Both the position numbers and the translations under genes were made by a program. DNA of 64,000 nucleotides from CBFFRJ01 sp963530515 (GTDB lineage: Bacteria; Pseudomonadota; Gammaproteobacteria; Enterobacterales; Enterobacteriaceae). The DNA is taken from assembly GCA_963530515.1 (NCBI GenBank), contig CAUSEC010000011.1, positions 74,912 through 138,911 of the forward strand, given 5' to 3'. The notes below the pieces were generated by a model. It was given only the letters and a program-made list of their open reading frames with translations, searched no databases and was not told where the DNA came from. The first letter of the stretch is position 1, and each line of letters opens with the position of its first letter. Positions 1-8,924 of this stretch are shown here, one piece after another.

Positions 1-229
1 CAGTATGTTCATATAAGTGCCGATCATGATCGCGCACGAAGCACACCGTCCCGCCGCTGATGGTGTAGGACTGGCCGTTAAACACATGGATGCCGGTGCC
101 GTGTTCAACTATCACAATCTCATGAAAATCATGGTGATGTTCAGGAAACGCCGCCTGGGGCAACCGCGGTTCGATAGCAACTGGCGTGATGCCCGAAGGA
201 AAAAAATCCGCGCTGTGTAATACGGTCAT
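1..229 (-). CDS. rhaS: L-rhamnose operon activator RhaS, N-terminal part (cut by window edge)
   Basis: AraC-family activator of rhaBAD. Reading the minus strand from the ATG at 229 gives about 76 residues that match the start of E. coli RhaS very closely (MTVLHSADFFPSG..., EPRLPQAAFPEHHHDFHE, then the GTVCFVRDHDRH stretch). This is the AraC-type cupin domain that binds L-rhamnose. The C-terminal helix-turn-helix half lies beyond the left edge. The gene is divergent from rhaB, with 303 bp between the two starts, the normal arrangement for RhaS-activated rhaBAD. Its intactness beyond the edge cannot be judged. Confidence 0.95.
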   Translation of the reverse strand, partial: MTVLHSADFFPSGITPVAIEPRLPQAAFPEHHHDFHEIVIVEHGTGIHVFNGQSYTISGGTVCFVRDHDRHLYEHT

Positions 230-407
230 GATGGCCCCACTCACTCATGAGAAATGTTCTCAAAATAGTAATTAAGGGTGGCGGATCGCACCTTGAATTT
301 TTGACCGCAAACAGGGCAAAGCCTGTCAGTTTTTCAAGAAAGGGCAGGAAAGATCAGGAATTGCGGTATTCGTCACACCGCTGGCATCCGCCGGTTTTGC
401 TGGAAAC

Positions 408-423
408 TGTGAACTGCCTCACT
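408..423 (+). promoter_or_regulatory. CRP site of rhaBAD
   Basis: TGTGA-ACTGCC-TCACT fits the CRP consensus TGTGA-N6-TCACA with one mismatch. It lies at the position where E. coli rhaBAD has its CRP site, upstream of the RhaS half-sites. It is centred about 95 bp upstream of the likely start of transcription. Confidence 0.75.
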
Positions 424-426
424 TTC

Positions 427-502
427 ACCTTTGCTTTCTTGCCAGTCCCTAATGGCGACTGTCAGTAACAAGAAGGTTAGCGCGACGTCCTTTTTTTAGA
501 CT
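427..502 (+). promoter_or_regulatory. RhaS activator half-sites and rhaBAD -10
   Basis: The stretch carries sequence clearly related to the E. coli rhaI operator (CTTGCCAGTCCCTAATGG and CTGTCAGTAACAAGAAGG), followed by a -10 element TAGACT at 497-502 that E. coli also has. No good -35 is present, as expected for a promoter that needs RhaS bound next to the polymerase. The other part of the 230-532 intergenic region should hold the rhaSR promoter and RhaR site; I could not place those precisely. Confidence 0.6.
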
Positions 503-532
503 GGGGGCAACAACTCTCACAAGGACCTCACC

Positions 533-2002
533 ATGACTTTTCGCCATTGTGTCGCCGTCGATTTAGGGGCCTCCAGCGGTCGCGTAATGCTGGCCTGCTA
601 CGCGACAGAACCGCGGACGCTCACGCTGCGTGAAGTTCATCGCTTCGCTAACTATCTGGAAAAAAACCGTGGCTTCGACTGCTGGGACATCGACGCGCTG
701 GAAGATGAAATCTGTCTGGGGCTGGAAAAAGCCTGTGCCGAAGGCGTGACGATCGACAGCATCGGTATCGACACCTGGGGCGTGGATTATGTGCTGATTA
801 ATAAGCTCGGCGAGCGCGTGGGGTTACCCATCTCTTACCGCGACCATCGCACCGATGGCGTGATGGCGACCGCACAAGAGCAACTGGGTAAAGCGAATAT
901 TTATCGCCGCAGTGGGATCCAGTTTCTCCCCTTTAACACCCTGTACCAGTTTCGCGCCCTCGCCCAGCAGCAGCCGGAAGTTCTGGCTAATGTAGAACAC
1001 GCCCTGCTGATCCCCGACTATTTCAGCTATCGCCTGACCGGCAACCTGAACTGGGAATACACCAACGCCACCACCACGCAACTGGTGAACATTGAAACCG
1101 ACAGCTGGGACGAAACCCTGCTCAACTGGACCGGCGTGCCTGCGGCCTGGTTTGGCACACCGACCCATCCGGGCAATGTGATTGGTCACTGGCAAAGCCC
1201 GCAGGGTGAAGCCATTCCGGTGGTCGCCGTTGCCAGCCACGACACCGCCAGCGCCGTTATCGCCTCCCCGCTCAGACACGCCAACGCCGCGTATCTCGCC
1301 TCCGGCACCTGGTCGCTGATGGGCTTTGAAAGCACCACGCCCTATACCGGCGACGATGCCCTGGCGGCCAATATCACCAACGAGGGCGGCGCAGAAGGTC
1401 GCTACCGGGTGCTGAAAAACATCATGGGTCTGTGGCTGCTTCAGCGGGTACTCAAAGAGCGCAACGTGGAAGACCTGCCTGCGCTGATCGCAAAAGCCCG
1501 TGCGCTGCCCTCCTGTCAGTTCGTGATTAACCCGAATGATGAACGCTTTATCAACCCGCTCAATATGAGTGATGAAATCCAGGCCGCCTGCCTCGAAAGC
1601 CACCAGCCGGTTCCGCAAAGCGATGCCGAACTGGCGCGCTGCATCTTCGACAGCCTGGCGCTGCTTTATGCCGATGTGTTGGGCGAACTCGCTGAGCTTC
1701 GCGGTAAACCCTTCACCCAGTTGCACATTGTGGGCGGCGGCTGCCAGAACCAACTCCTCAACCAGCTTTGTGCCGATGCCTGCGGCCTGCCGGTGGTGGC
1801 TGGCCCCATTGAAGCCTCCACGCTCGGCAATATCGGCGTGCAGCTGATGACGCTCAACGAACTGACCAGCGTCGACGCTTTCCGCGACGTGGTAGCCGCA
1901 AGCTACGCGCTGACCACTTACACCCCGAATCCTGATAACGAAATTGCCCGCTACGTCGTGCGGTTTCAGCAAAAACGACTGACTAAGGAGCTTTGCGCAT
2001 GA
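533..2002 (+). CDS. rhaB: L-rhamnulokinase RhaB
   Basis: Phosphorylates L-rhamnulose at O-1 with ATP, the second step of cytoplasmic rhamnose breakdown. The 489-residue length is standard for this FGGY-family sugar kinase. The N-terminal phosphate-binding loop VAVDLGASSGR (from residue 8) and the catalytic aspartate in ASHDTASAV (D237, same number as E. coli) are present, with the C-terminal HIVGGGCQNQLLNQ adenosine-binding stretch. The start follows an AAGGA sequence about nine bases upstream. The stop overlaps the rhaA start by ATGA, so the two are translationally coupled. Confidence 0.97.
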   Translation: MTFRHCVAVDLGASSGRVMLACYATEPRTLTLREVHRFANYLEKNRGFDCWDIDALEDEICLGLEKACAEGVTIDSIGIDTWGVDYVLINKLGERVGLPISYRDHRTDGVMATAQEQLGKANIYRRSGIQFLPFNTLYQFRALAQQQPEVLANVEHALLIPDYFSYRLTGNLNWEYTNATTTQLVNIETDSWDETLLNWTGVPAAWFGTPTHPGNVIGHWQSPQGEAIPVVAVASHDTASAVIASPLRHANAAYLASGTWSLMGFESTTPYTGDDALAANITNEGGAEGRYRVLKNIMGLWLLQRVLKERNVEDLPALIAKARALPSCQFVINPNDERFINPLNMSDEIQAACLESHQPVPQSDAELARCIFDSLALLYADVLGELAELRGKPFTQLHIVGGGCQNQLLNQLCADACGLPVVAGPIEASTLGNIGVQLMTLNELTSVDAFRDVVAASYALTTYTPNPDNEIARYVVRFQQKRLTKELCA

Positions 2003-3258
2003 CCACTCAACTAGAACAAGCCTGGGAAATCGCTAAACAGCGCTTCAGTGCGACAGGCATTGATGTCGAAGAGGCACTACGTCAGCTCGACAGACTGCCG
2101 GTGTCCATGCACTGCTGGCAGGGGGACGATGTCGCCGGTTTTGAAAACCCGGAAGGCAGCCTGACCGGCGGCATCCAGGCGACCGGTAACTACCCAGGCA
2201 AAGCGCGTAACGCCAGCGAACTGCGCGCCGACCTTGAGCAGGCGCTGAGCCTGATCCCCGGCCCGAAGCGCCTGAACCTGCACGCGATTTACCACGAAGC
2301 GGGCACCGACATCAGCCGCGACGCCATTAAGCCGGAGCACTTCAAAAACTGGGTTGAGTGGGCCAAAGCCAACAAACTGGGTCTGGATTTCAACCCGTCC
2401 TGCTTCTCACACCCGCTGAGCGCCGACGGTTTCACCCTCTCCCATGCTGACCCGAAAATCCGCCAGTTCTGGATTGATCACGTGAAAGCCAGCCGCCGCG
2501 TCTCCGCGTATTTCGGCGAGCAACTGGGATCACCGTCCGTGATGAACATCTGGGTGCCGGACGGCATGAAAGACGTCACTGTTGACCGCCTGGCCCCGCG
2601 TCAGCGCCTGATGGCCTCGCTGGATGAAGCCCTGAGTGAGAAATTCCCACTGGCCCACCACATCGACGCCGTGGAAAGCAAATTGTTCGGGATTGGCGCG
2701 GAAAGCTACACCGTGGGTTCCAACGAATTCTGCCTGGGCTACGCCGCCAGCCGCCAGACCGCCTTGTGCCTGGACGCTGGTCACTTCCATCCGACCGAAG
2801 TGATTTCCGACAAAATTTCCGCCGCCATGCTCTATGTGCCGCGTCTGCTGCTGCACGTCAGCCGCCCGGTGCGTTGGGACAGCGACCACGTGGTGCTGCT
2901 GGACGATGAAACCCAGGCCATTGCCAGCGAGATCGTGCGCCACAACCTGTTCGACCGCGTACACATCGGCCTCGACTTCTTTGATGCCTCCATCAACCGC
3001 ATCGCCGCCTGGGTGATCGGCACCCGCAACATGAAAAAAGCGCTGCTGCGTGCCCTGCTGGAGCCGGTTGAGCAACTGCGTCAACTGGAAGCAGACGGTG
3101 ACTACACCGCGCGCCTGGCCCTGCTGGAAGAGCAGAAATGCTTACCATGGCAGGCGGTGTGGGAGATGTATTGCCAGCGTCACGACACCCCGGCCGGTAG
3201 CCAGTGGCTGGAGAGCGTGCGGGCGTATGAGAAGGATGTGTTGAGCCAGCGCGGGTAA
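1999..3258 (+). CDS. rhaA: L-rhamnose isomerase RhaA
   Basis: Converts L-rhamnose to L-rhamnulose, the first catabolic step, using divalent metals in a TIM barrel. The 419-residue product (MTTQLEQAWEIAKQRF...) is nearly collinear with E. coli RhaA, including the metal-site stretches IDAVESKLFGIG, CLDAGHFHPTEV, DSDHVVLLDD and GLDFFDASINR. I chose the ATG at 1999 rather than one two codons upstream because it matches the known N-terminus and has GGAG upstream. A 128-bp gap carrying a palindromic repeat separates it from rhaD. Confidence 0.97.
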   Translation: MTTQLEQAWEIAKQRFSATGIDVEEALRQLDRLPVSMHCWQGDDVAGFENPEGSLTGGIQATGNYPGKARNASELRADLEQALSLIPGPKRLNLHAIYHEAGTDISRDAIKPEHFKNWVEWAKANKLGLDFNPSCFSHPLSADGFTLSHADPKIRQFWIDHVKASRRVSAYFGEQLGSPSVMNIWVPDGMKDVTVDRLAPRQRLMASLDEALSEKFPLAHHIDAVESKLFGIGAESYTVGSNEFCLGYAASRQTALCLDAGHFHPTEVISDKISAAMLYVPRLLLHVSRPVRWDSDHVVLLDDETQAIASEIVRHNLFDRVHIGLDFFDASINRIAAWVIGTRNMKKALLRALLEPVEQLRQLEADGDYTARLALLEEQKCLPWQAVWEMYCQRHDTPAGSQWLESVRAYEKDVLSQRG

Positions 3259-3263
3259 AACCA

Positions 3264-3350
3264 CCCTCACCCCGCCCCTCTCCCTAAAAGGGAGAGGGAG
3301 AAAACCGAACAGTTCCCTCGCCCCTTTGGGGAGAGGGTTAGGGTGAGGGG
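3264..3350. repeat. Palindromic repeat, copy 1 (rhaA-rhaD gap)
   Basis: An 87-bp element bounded by CCCTCACCC and GGGTGAGGG. Inside are two hairpins: CCCTCTCCCT/AGGGAGAGGG on the left and CCCTCGCCCC/GGGGAGAGGG on the right. The right 36 bases are almost identical to copies at 5304-5385 and 8925-9070. It lies inside an operon, between two cotranscribed genes. Confidence 0.85.
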
Positions 3351-3386
3351 TAAAAACCTCGCCGATTAAACAGGAACTAAAACACT

Positions 3387-4217
3387 ATGCAGAACATTAT
3401 TAACGCCTGGTTCACTCAGGGCATGATCAAAGCCACCTCTGACGCCTGGCTCAAAGGCTGGGATGAGCGCAACGGCGGCAACCTGACGCTGCGTCTGGAT
3501 GCGGCAGACATTGCCCCGTATGAAGCCGATTTCCACGCCCAGCCGCGTTATATCGCCCTGAGCCAGCCAATGCCGCTGCTCGCCAACACGCCGTTTATCG
3601 TGACCGGTTCCGGCAAATTCTTCCGTAACGTCCAGCTTGACCCGGCCGCTAACCTCGGCGTGGTAAAAGTGGACAGCGACGGCGCGGGCTACCACATTCT
3701 ATGGGGTCTGACGAACGAAGCGGTGCCGACCTCTGAACTGCCAGCCCACTTCCTGTCACACTGCGAGCGCATCAAGGCTACTGACGGCAAAGACCGTGTC
3801 ATCATGCACTGCCATGCCACCAACCTGATTGCCCTCACCTATGTGCTGGAAAATGACTCTGATCTCATCACCCGCAAACTGTGGGAAGGCAGCACCGAGT
3901 GTCTGGTGGTCTTCCCGGACGGCGTGGGCATTCTGCCGTGGATGGTGCCGGGCACCGATGAAATTGGTGAAGCAACCGCCCAGGCCATGAACACGCATTC
4001 GCTGGTGCTGTGGCCGTTCCACGGTGTCTTCGGCAGCGGTCCCAATCTGGATGAGACCTTTGGTCTTATCGATACCGCGGAGAAATCCGCAGAAGTGCTG
4101 GTGAAAGTCTATTCCATGGGTGGCATGAAACAGACCATCACCCGGGAAGAGCTGATTGCGCTGGGTAAACGCTTTGGCGTTACTCCGCTTGCCAGTGCGT
4201 TAGAGCTGTACCAATAA
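3387..4217 (+). CDS. rhaD: Rhamnulose-1-phosphate aldolase RhaD
   Basis: Class II zinc aldolase that splits L-rhamnulose 1-phosphate into DHAP and L-lactaldehyde. The 276-residue product matches E. coli RhaD along its length (MQNIINAWFTQGMIKA...). The zinc histidines appear in VIMHCHATNL and the third in LWPFHGVFGS. The preceding GGAACT gives a weak ribosome site. The lactaldehyde produced would be reduced by the fucO-like gene further down the same operon. Confidence 0.97.
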   Translation: MQNIINAWFTQGMIKATSDAWLKGWDERNGGNLTLRLDAADIAPYEADFHAQPRYIALSQPMPLLANTPFIVTGSGKFFRNVQLDPAANLGVVKVDSDGAGYHILWGLTNEAVPTSELPAHFLSHCERIKATDGKDRVIMHCHATNLIALTYVLENDSDLITRKLWEGSTECLVVFPDGVGILPWMVPGTDEIGEATAQAMNTHSLVLWPFHGVFGSGPNLDETFGLIDTAEKSAEVLVKVYSMGGMKQTITREELIALGKRFGVTPLASALELYQ

Positions 4218-4230
4218 GAACGTCCTATAA

Positions 4231-4256
4231 CCCCTTCGGGCAACGATCCGAAGGGG
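4231..4256 (+). other. Intercistronic stem-loop after rhaD
   Basis: CCCCTTCGG and CCGAAGGGG form a nine-base perfect stem with a short loop. No T-run follows, so it is more likely an mRNA-stabilising hairpin or partial terminator than a full Rho-independent terminator. It would lower or segment expression between the catabolic and transport parts of the operon. Confidence 0.55.
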
Positions 4257-4308
4257 AAACTCTGTAACGACCTATGCAGTAAAAACACTAACTCGTGGAG
4301 TAAAAGCA

Positions 4309-5295
4309 ATGAAAATTAAAGCAAGCTTAATCCTCACCGTTGCCGCTCTGGCGTTGTCCGGTTCCGCATTAGCAGAAGTCAAAATCGCCCTCGTCGCGAA
4401 ATCATTGGGAAATGGTTTCTTTGAAGCAGCAAACACCGGCGCGCAGGAAGCCGCCAAAGAGTTAGGTGATGTCAAAGTTATCTATACCGGCCCCACTACC
4501 ACCACCGCAGAAGCACAGATCGAAGTGCTTAACGGCCTGATCGCTCAGGGCGTGGATGCGATCGCGATTTCCGCCAACGATCCCGATGCCGTGGTCCCGG
4601 TACTGAAAAAAGCCATGCAGCGTGGCATTAAAGTCGTCTCCTGGGACTCCGGGGTGGCGAAAGGTGGCCGTCAGATTCACCTGAACCCGTCTAACAATGC
4701 CCTGATTGGCGAAACCAACGTCAAGCTGGCGGCGGATGCATTAAAAGCACTGAATGTGGAAAAAGGCGACGTCGCTGTCCTCAGTGCAACACCGACCTCC
4801 ACTAACCAGAATATCTGGATTGAAGAGATGAAAAAGGTACTGCCGAAGTACCCGTCTATCAATCTGGTGACCGTCGCCTACGGTGACGATCTGTCTGATA
4901 AAAGTTACCGCGAAGCGGTCGGCCTGCTCAAATCCTACCCGGATCTGAAAGTCATTGTCTCCCCGTCCTCCGTGGGCATCGTGGCAGCCGCTCAGGCGGT
5001 GAAAGACCAGGGCAAGATTGGCAAAGTGTACGTCACCGGGCTGGGCCTGCCGTCTGAAATGGCCGGTGCGGTGAAATCCGGCGCGACCAAAAGCTTCGCC
5101 ATCTGGAACCCGATCGATCTGGGCTACGCCGCGACCTACCTGGCGGATGACTTAGTGAAAGGGACGGCAACCAAAACCGAGGCCAATATGGGCAAACTCG
5201 GCAAGGTAAAACTGGATGCTGACGGCAGTGGCGCAATGGCAGAGCCGTTCGTCTACGATGCCAGCAACATTGATAAGTTCTCGAAAATTTTCTAA
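4309..5295 (+). CDS. Rhamnose ABC transporter, periplasmic binding protein
   Basis: A 328-residue Peripla_BP_4-type sugar-binding protein. A 22-residue signal peptide (MKIKASLILTVAALALSGSA-LA, cleavage before EVKIAL) directs it to the periplasm. The body has the RbsB-like fold, with GLIAQGVDAIAIS and VVSWDSGVAKGG resembling known rhamnose-binding proteins. Rhizobial homologues are called RhaS, which clashes with the regulator name, so no symbol is given. Rhamnose specificity is inferred from the operon: rhaBAD lies upstream and the ATPase, two permeases and rhaM lie downstream. Confidence 0.88.
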   Translation: MKIKASLILTVAALALSGSALAEVKIALVAKSLGNGFFEAANTGAQEAAKELGDVKVIYTGPTTTTAEAQIEVLNGLIAQGVDAIAISANDPDAVVPVLKKAMQRGIKVVSWDSGVAKGGRQIHLNPSNNALIGETNVKLAADALKALNVEKGDVAVLSATPTSTNQNIWIEEMKKVLPKYPSINLVTVAYGDDLSDKSYREAVGLLKSYPDLKVIVSPSSVGIVAAAQAVKDQGKIGKVYVTGLGLPSEMAGAVKSGATKSFAIWNPIDLGYAATYLADDLVKGTATKTEANMGKLGKVKLDADGSGAMAEPFVYDASNIDKFSKIF

Positions 5296-5303
5296 TCCCA
5301 ATA

Positions 5304-5385
5304 CCCTCACCCCGACCCTCTCCCTGAAAGGGAGAGGGAGCAAACCATCCCCTCGCCCCTTTGGGGAGAGGGTTAGGGTGAGGGG
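5304..5385. repeat. Palindromic repeat, copy 2 (binding protein-ATPase gap)
   Basis: An 82-bp copy of the family seen at 3264-3350, with CCCTCACCC/GGGTGAGGG ends and the same two internal hairpins. Its right end is only about 20 bases before the ATPase start, so hairpin formation could influence translation of that gene. Confidence 0.85.
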
Positions 5386-5404
5386 GAATTTTATGGAGAA
5401 CATC

Positions 5405-6916
5405 ATGACGGCATCCACACCCCTGCTGTCGCTCAAAGGCATCACCAAGGTTTTCCCTGGTGTGCGTGCCCTTGAGAACGTACAGCTCGACCTCTGGCCC
5501 GGTAGCGTCACCGCTCTCATCGGTGAAAACGGCGCGGGCAAATCCACGCTGGTCAAAGTCATGACCGGTATTTACCAGCCTGAAGAGGGCGAAATCCTTT
5601 ATAAAGCCATTCCCATTCAGCTTCCGACCCCGGAATCTGCGCACAAGGTGGGGATCACCGCCATACACCAGGAAACCGTGCTGTTCGACGAATTGTCCGT
5701 CACGGAGAATATTTTCGTTGGCCAGTACCTCTACAAAGGCCTGTTGAAAAAGCTCGACTGGCCCGCTATGCATCAGAAGGCACGGGACATCCTGACCCGC
5801 CTGGAAGTGCAGATTGATCCGCGTGCCACGCTCAAAACCCTGAGCATTGCCCAGCGCCATATGGTGGCGATTGCCCGCGCGCTGTCGTTTGAAGCCCAGG
5901 TGGTGATTCTCGACGAACCGACCGCCGCGCTCTCGCAACACGAAATTCTGGAATTTTATCAAATCGTTGAGCGGTTAAAGCAGGAAGGCAAAGCCATCCT
6001 GTTTATCTCGCATAAGTTTGATGAAATCTTCGAACTGGCGGACTACTACACCATTCTGCGCGATGGCGTGTACATCGGCTCCGGTGCCATGCAGGACATC
6101 ACCGAAGAACGCATGGTGGCGATGATGGTCGGTCGTGCCATCACCCAGACCTACCCGAAAGTCGACTGCGAACGGGGCGCAACGGTGCTGGAAGTCAAAG
6201 ACCTTTGCCACCCGACCGAGTTTGCCCATATCGATTTCACCCTGCGCAAAGGGGAAATCCTTGGTTTCTACGGCCTGGTCGGTGCCGGGCGTACCGAACT
6301 GATGCAGGCGCTCTCCGGCGTTTCCCGCCCGTCTTCCGGCGAGATAATCCTTAACGGCAAAGCAATGCACTTCCGCCAGCCCGCCGATGCGATTCAGGCC
6401 GGGATTGTCTGCGTGCCGGAAGAGCGGCAGAAGCAAGGGGCGATCATCGAGATGCCCATTGCCCAGAACATCAGCCTGCCGCAGCTGGGCAAACTCAACC
6501 CCAACGGCGTGCTCAACGATGCCAAAGAGTGGGCGCTGGCAGACGAGTACGCCAAACGCCTGCAGGTGAAAGCCTTTAGCTGGAAACAACCGGTGGAAAC
6601 CCTCTCCGGCGGCAATCAGCAAAAAGTCGTTATCGGCAAATGGCTCGCCACTCACCCGGACGTGATCATTCTCGACGAACCGACCAAAGGCATTGATATC
6701 GGCTCGAAAGCGGCGGTGCACCAGTTTATGTCGGAGCTGGTCTCCCACGGGCTGGCGGTAATCATGGTGTCGTCGGAACTGCCGGAAGTGATGGGCATGG
6801 CGGACAGAATCATCGTGATGCACGAAGGGCTGATGGTCGCGGAGTATCAGGCCGGTGAGGCCACGGCAGAAACCATCGTCAGCGCCGCCAGCGGTGCCGG
6901 TAAGGAGGCAGCATAA
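5405..6916 (+). CDS. Rhamnose ABC transporter, ATP-binding protein
   Basis: A double-domain sugar ATPase of the RbsA/MglA/AraG type, 503 residues. The N-terminal domain has Walker A GENGAGKST, a degenerate signature around LSIAQRHMVAIARAL, and Walker B with DEPTAAL. The C-terminal domain has GLVGAGRTE in place of a normal Walker A, plus LSGGNQQKVVIGKW and DEPTKGID. The reading frame is open far upstream through the repeat, but the ATG at 5405 has GGAGA at good spacing and gives the usual family length; the ATG at 5393 is an alternative. It overlaps the next start by one base (TAATG). Confidence 0.88.
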   Translation: MTASTPLLSLKGITKVFPGVRALENVQLDLWPGSVTALIGENGAGKSTLVKVMTGIYQPEEGEILYKAIPIQLPTPESAHKVGITAIHQETVLFDELSVTENIFVGQYLYKGLLKKLDWPAMHQKARDILTRLEVQIDPRATLKTLSIAQRHMVAIARALSFEAQVVILDEPTAALSQHEILEFYQIVERLKQEGKAILFISHKFDEIFELADYYTILRDGVYIGSGAMQDITEERMVAMMVGRAITQTYPKVDCERGATVLEVKDLCHPTEFAHIDFTLRKGEILGFYGLVGAGRTELMQALSGVSRPSSGEIILNGKAMHFRQPADAIQAGIVCVPEERQKQGAIIEMPIAQNISLPQLGKLNPNGVLNDAKEWALADEYAKRLQVKAFSWKQPVETLSGGNQQKVVIGKWLATHPDVIILDEPTKGIDIGSKAAVHQFMSELVSHGLAVIMVSSELPEVMGMADRIIVMHEGLMVAEYQAGEATAETIVSAASGAGKEAA

Positions 6917-7920
6917 TGTGGCAACAACTCCTGAAACACCGCGAAGCCCTGCTGGGCGGTGTTGTCGTGCTGATGGTGCTCGCCATCGGCAGCCGCGTGC
7001 CGTCGTTTATCGGCCCCGGCAACCTGGTGGAGATGTTTAACGACACCTCCATCCTCATCATCCTCGCACTCGGGCAGATGATGGTACTGCTGACCAAAGG
7101 CATTGATTTGTCGATGGCCGCCAACCTCGCGCTGACCGGCATGATTGTCGCCCTGCTGAACTTCCATTACCCGGCTATCCCGGTCTGGGCGCTGCTGATT
7201 CTGGCGACCTTCCTCGGGCTGGTGATGGGGATGATCAACGGCCTGCTGGTGTGGAAAATGGGCATTCCGGCGATCGTGGTGACGCTTGGCACCATGAGCA
7301 TCTATCGCGGCATTATTTTCCTGCTCTCAGATGGTGGTTGGATCAACTCCCACCAGATGAGCGCCGATTTCCTCGGCTTACCGCGCACCTCCCTGCTGGG
7401 CTTACCGCTGCTGAGCTGGTGTGCCGTTGCCGCGCTGTTGGTCGTGGGTTACTTCCTGCGCTACAGCCGCACCGGACGCGCCCTCTACACCGCAGGCGGT
7501 AACGCCACGGCGGCGTATTACACCGGGATCAACGCCGGGAAAATGCAGTTCGTCAGCTTCTGCCTTTCCGGGGCGCTGGCGGGGTTCTGCGGCTACCTGT
7601 GGATTTCCCGTTTTGCCGTGGCGTATGTCGATGTGGCTAACGGTTTTGAACTGCAAGTGGTGGCAGCCTGTGTGATTGGTGGCATCAGTACCATGGGCGG
7701 AACAGGCCGGGTACTGGGCTGTTTGTTGGGGGCGCTGTTCCTCGGCGTTATCAACAACGCGCTGCCTGTCATCGGTATTTCCCCCTTCTGGCAGATGGCG
7801 ATTTCCGGCACGGTGATTGTCATTGCGGTTCTGCTGAATGAACGTAGCAACAAACGCAAAGGGCGTCTGATCCTGCGCGACGCGGCCCTGGCGCGACAGA
7901 AAGTGGCGGTGAAATCATGA
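6916..7920 (+). CDS. Rhamnose ABC transporter permease, first subunit
   Basis: A 334-residue integral membrane protein of the BPD_transp_2 (RbsC/AraH) family with about ten hydrophobic segments. The conserved signature near GLVMGMINGLLVWKMGIPAI followed by VTLGTMSIYRG is typical of monosaccharide permeases. It sits directly after the ATPase and overlaps the second permease by four bases (ATGA), so the two are probably made together as a heterodimer (RhaP/RhaQ type). Confidence 0.87.
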   Translation: MWQQLLKHREALLGGVVVLMVLAIGSRVPSFIGPGNLVEMFNDTSILIILALGQMMVLLTKGIDLSMAANLALTGMIVALLNFHYPAIPVWALLILATFLGLVMGMINGLLVWKMGIPAIVVTLGTMSIYRGIIFLLSDGGWINSHQMSADFLGLPRTSLLGLPLLSWCAVAALLVVGYFLRYSRTGRALYTAGGNATAAYYTGINAGKMQFVSFCLSGALAGFCGYLWISRFAVAYVDVANGFELQVVAACVIGGISTMGGTGRVLGCLLGALFLGVINNALPVIGISPFWQMAISGTVIVIAVLLNERSNKRKGRLILRDAALARQKVAVKS

Positions 7921-8921
7921 CCAAAATGCTGACATCCAGTGCGGTGACGAACGTTCCCGCCGCAACCTCCTTCTGGCAGCGCCTGCTCTGCTGGGAAGGC
8001 TTTTTACTGGCGGTGACGCTGGCGGTGTTCATTGCCAACTCACTGGCCTCACCTTATTTCCTGAACATCTGGAACCTCTCTGACGCCACCTTCAACTTCA
8101 CGGAGAAGGCGATCATCGTGCTGCCGATGGCCATGCTGATCATTGCCCGTGAGATTGATCTGTCGGTGGCATCCACCATCGCACTCAGCTCCACGGTGAT
8201 GGGCTTTTGCGCCGCTGCGGGCCTGGATACGCCGCTGCTGGTCTGCGTCGGGCTGGGAGTGGGATTGTTGTGCGGGCTGTTCAATGGGCTACTGGTGACG
8301 CGCTTTAACCTCTCGTCCATCGTCATCACCATCGGCACCATGAGTCTGTACCGCGGCATCACCTACATTCTGCTCGGCGATCAGGCGCTAAACAGCTACC
8401 CGGAGAGTTTCGCCTGGTTCGGTCAGGGCTATGTGTTCGGCGCGCTGTCGTTTGAATTTGCGCTGTTTATTGTCCTCGCCGTCGTCTTTGCCTTTGTGCT
8501 GCACCGCACCAACTTTGGCCGCCGCACTTACGCCATCGGCAACAACCCGACCGGCGCGTGGTATTCCGGCATCAACGTGAAGCGCCACAACCTGATCCTG
8601 TTTGCGCTGGTGGGACTGATGGCCGGTCTGGCGTCCGTACTCCTCACGTCGCGCCTGGGCAGTACTCGCCCGACGATTGCGATGGGCTGGGAACTGGCGG
8701 TGGTCACGATGGCGGTGCTGGGCGGCGTCAATATTCTCGGCGGGTCCGGCAGCATGGTGGGCGTGGTGATTGCCGCCTTCCTGATGGGGCTGGTGACCTT
8801 TGGCCTGAGCCTGCTTAACGTGCCGGGCATTGTGATGTCGATTATCGTCGGCGCGATGCTGATCGTGGTGATTTCACTGCCGATTATTTACCGCCGGGTT
8901 ATGCAGCGAAGAAGGATTTAA
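7917..8921 (+). CDS. Rhamnose ABC transporter permease, second subunit
   Basis: A 334-residue paralogue of the preceding permease: same length and family, the matching motif GLFNGLLVTRFNLSSIVITI-GTMSLYRG, and about ten hydrophobic segments. It completes a four-gene importer (binding protein, double ATPase, two permeases). E. coli K-12 instead uses the proton symporter RhaT, which is not seen in this window. The start is translationally coupled to the upstream permease. Confidence 0.87.
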   Translation: MTKMLTSSAVTNVPAATSFWQRLLCWEGFLLAVTLAVFIANSLASPYFLNIWNLSDATFNFTEKAIIVLPMAMLIIAREIDLSVASTIALSSTVMGFCAAAGLDTPLLVCVGLGVGLLCGLFNGLLVTRFNLSSIVITIGTMSLYRGITYILLGDQALNSYPESFAWFGQGYVFGALSFEFALFIVLAVVFAFVLHRTNFGRRTYAIGNNPTGAWYSGINVKRHNLILFALVGLMAGLASVLLTSRLGSTRPTIAMGWELAVVTMAVLGGVNILGGSGSMVGVVIAAFLMGLVTFGLSLLNVPGIVMSIIVGAMLIVVISLPIIYRRVMQRRRI

Positions 8922-8924
8922 GTA

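Noticed and set aside
824..1972. 382-codon minus-strand open frame
   Set aside because: Antisense of rhaB with no recognisable domains.
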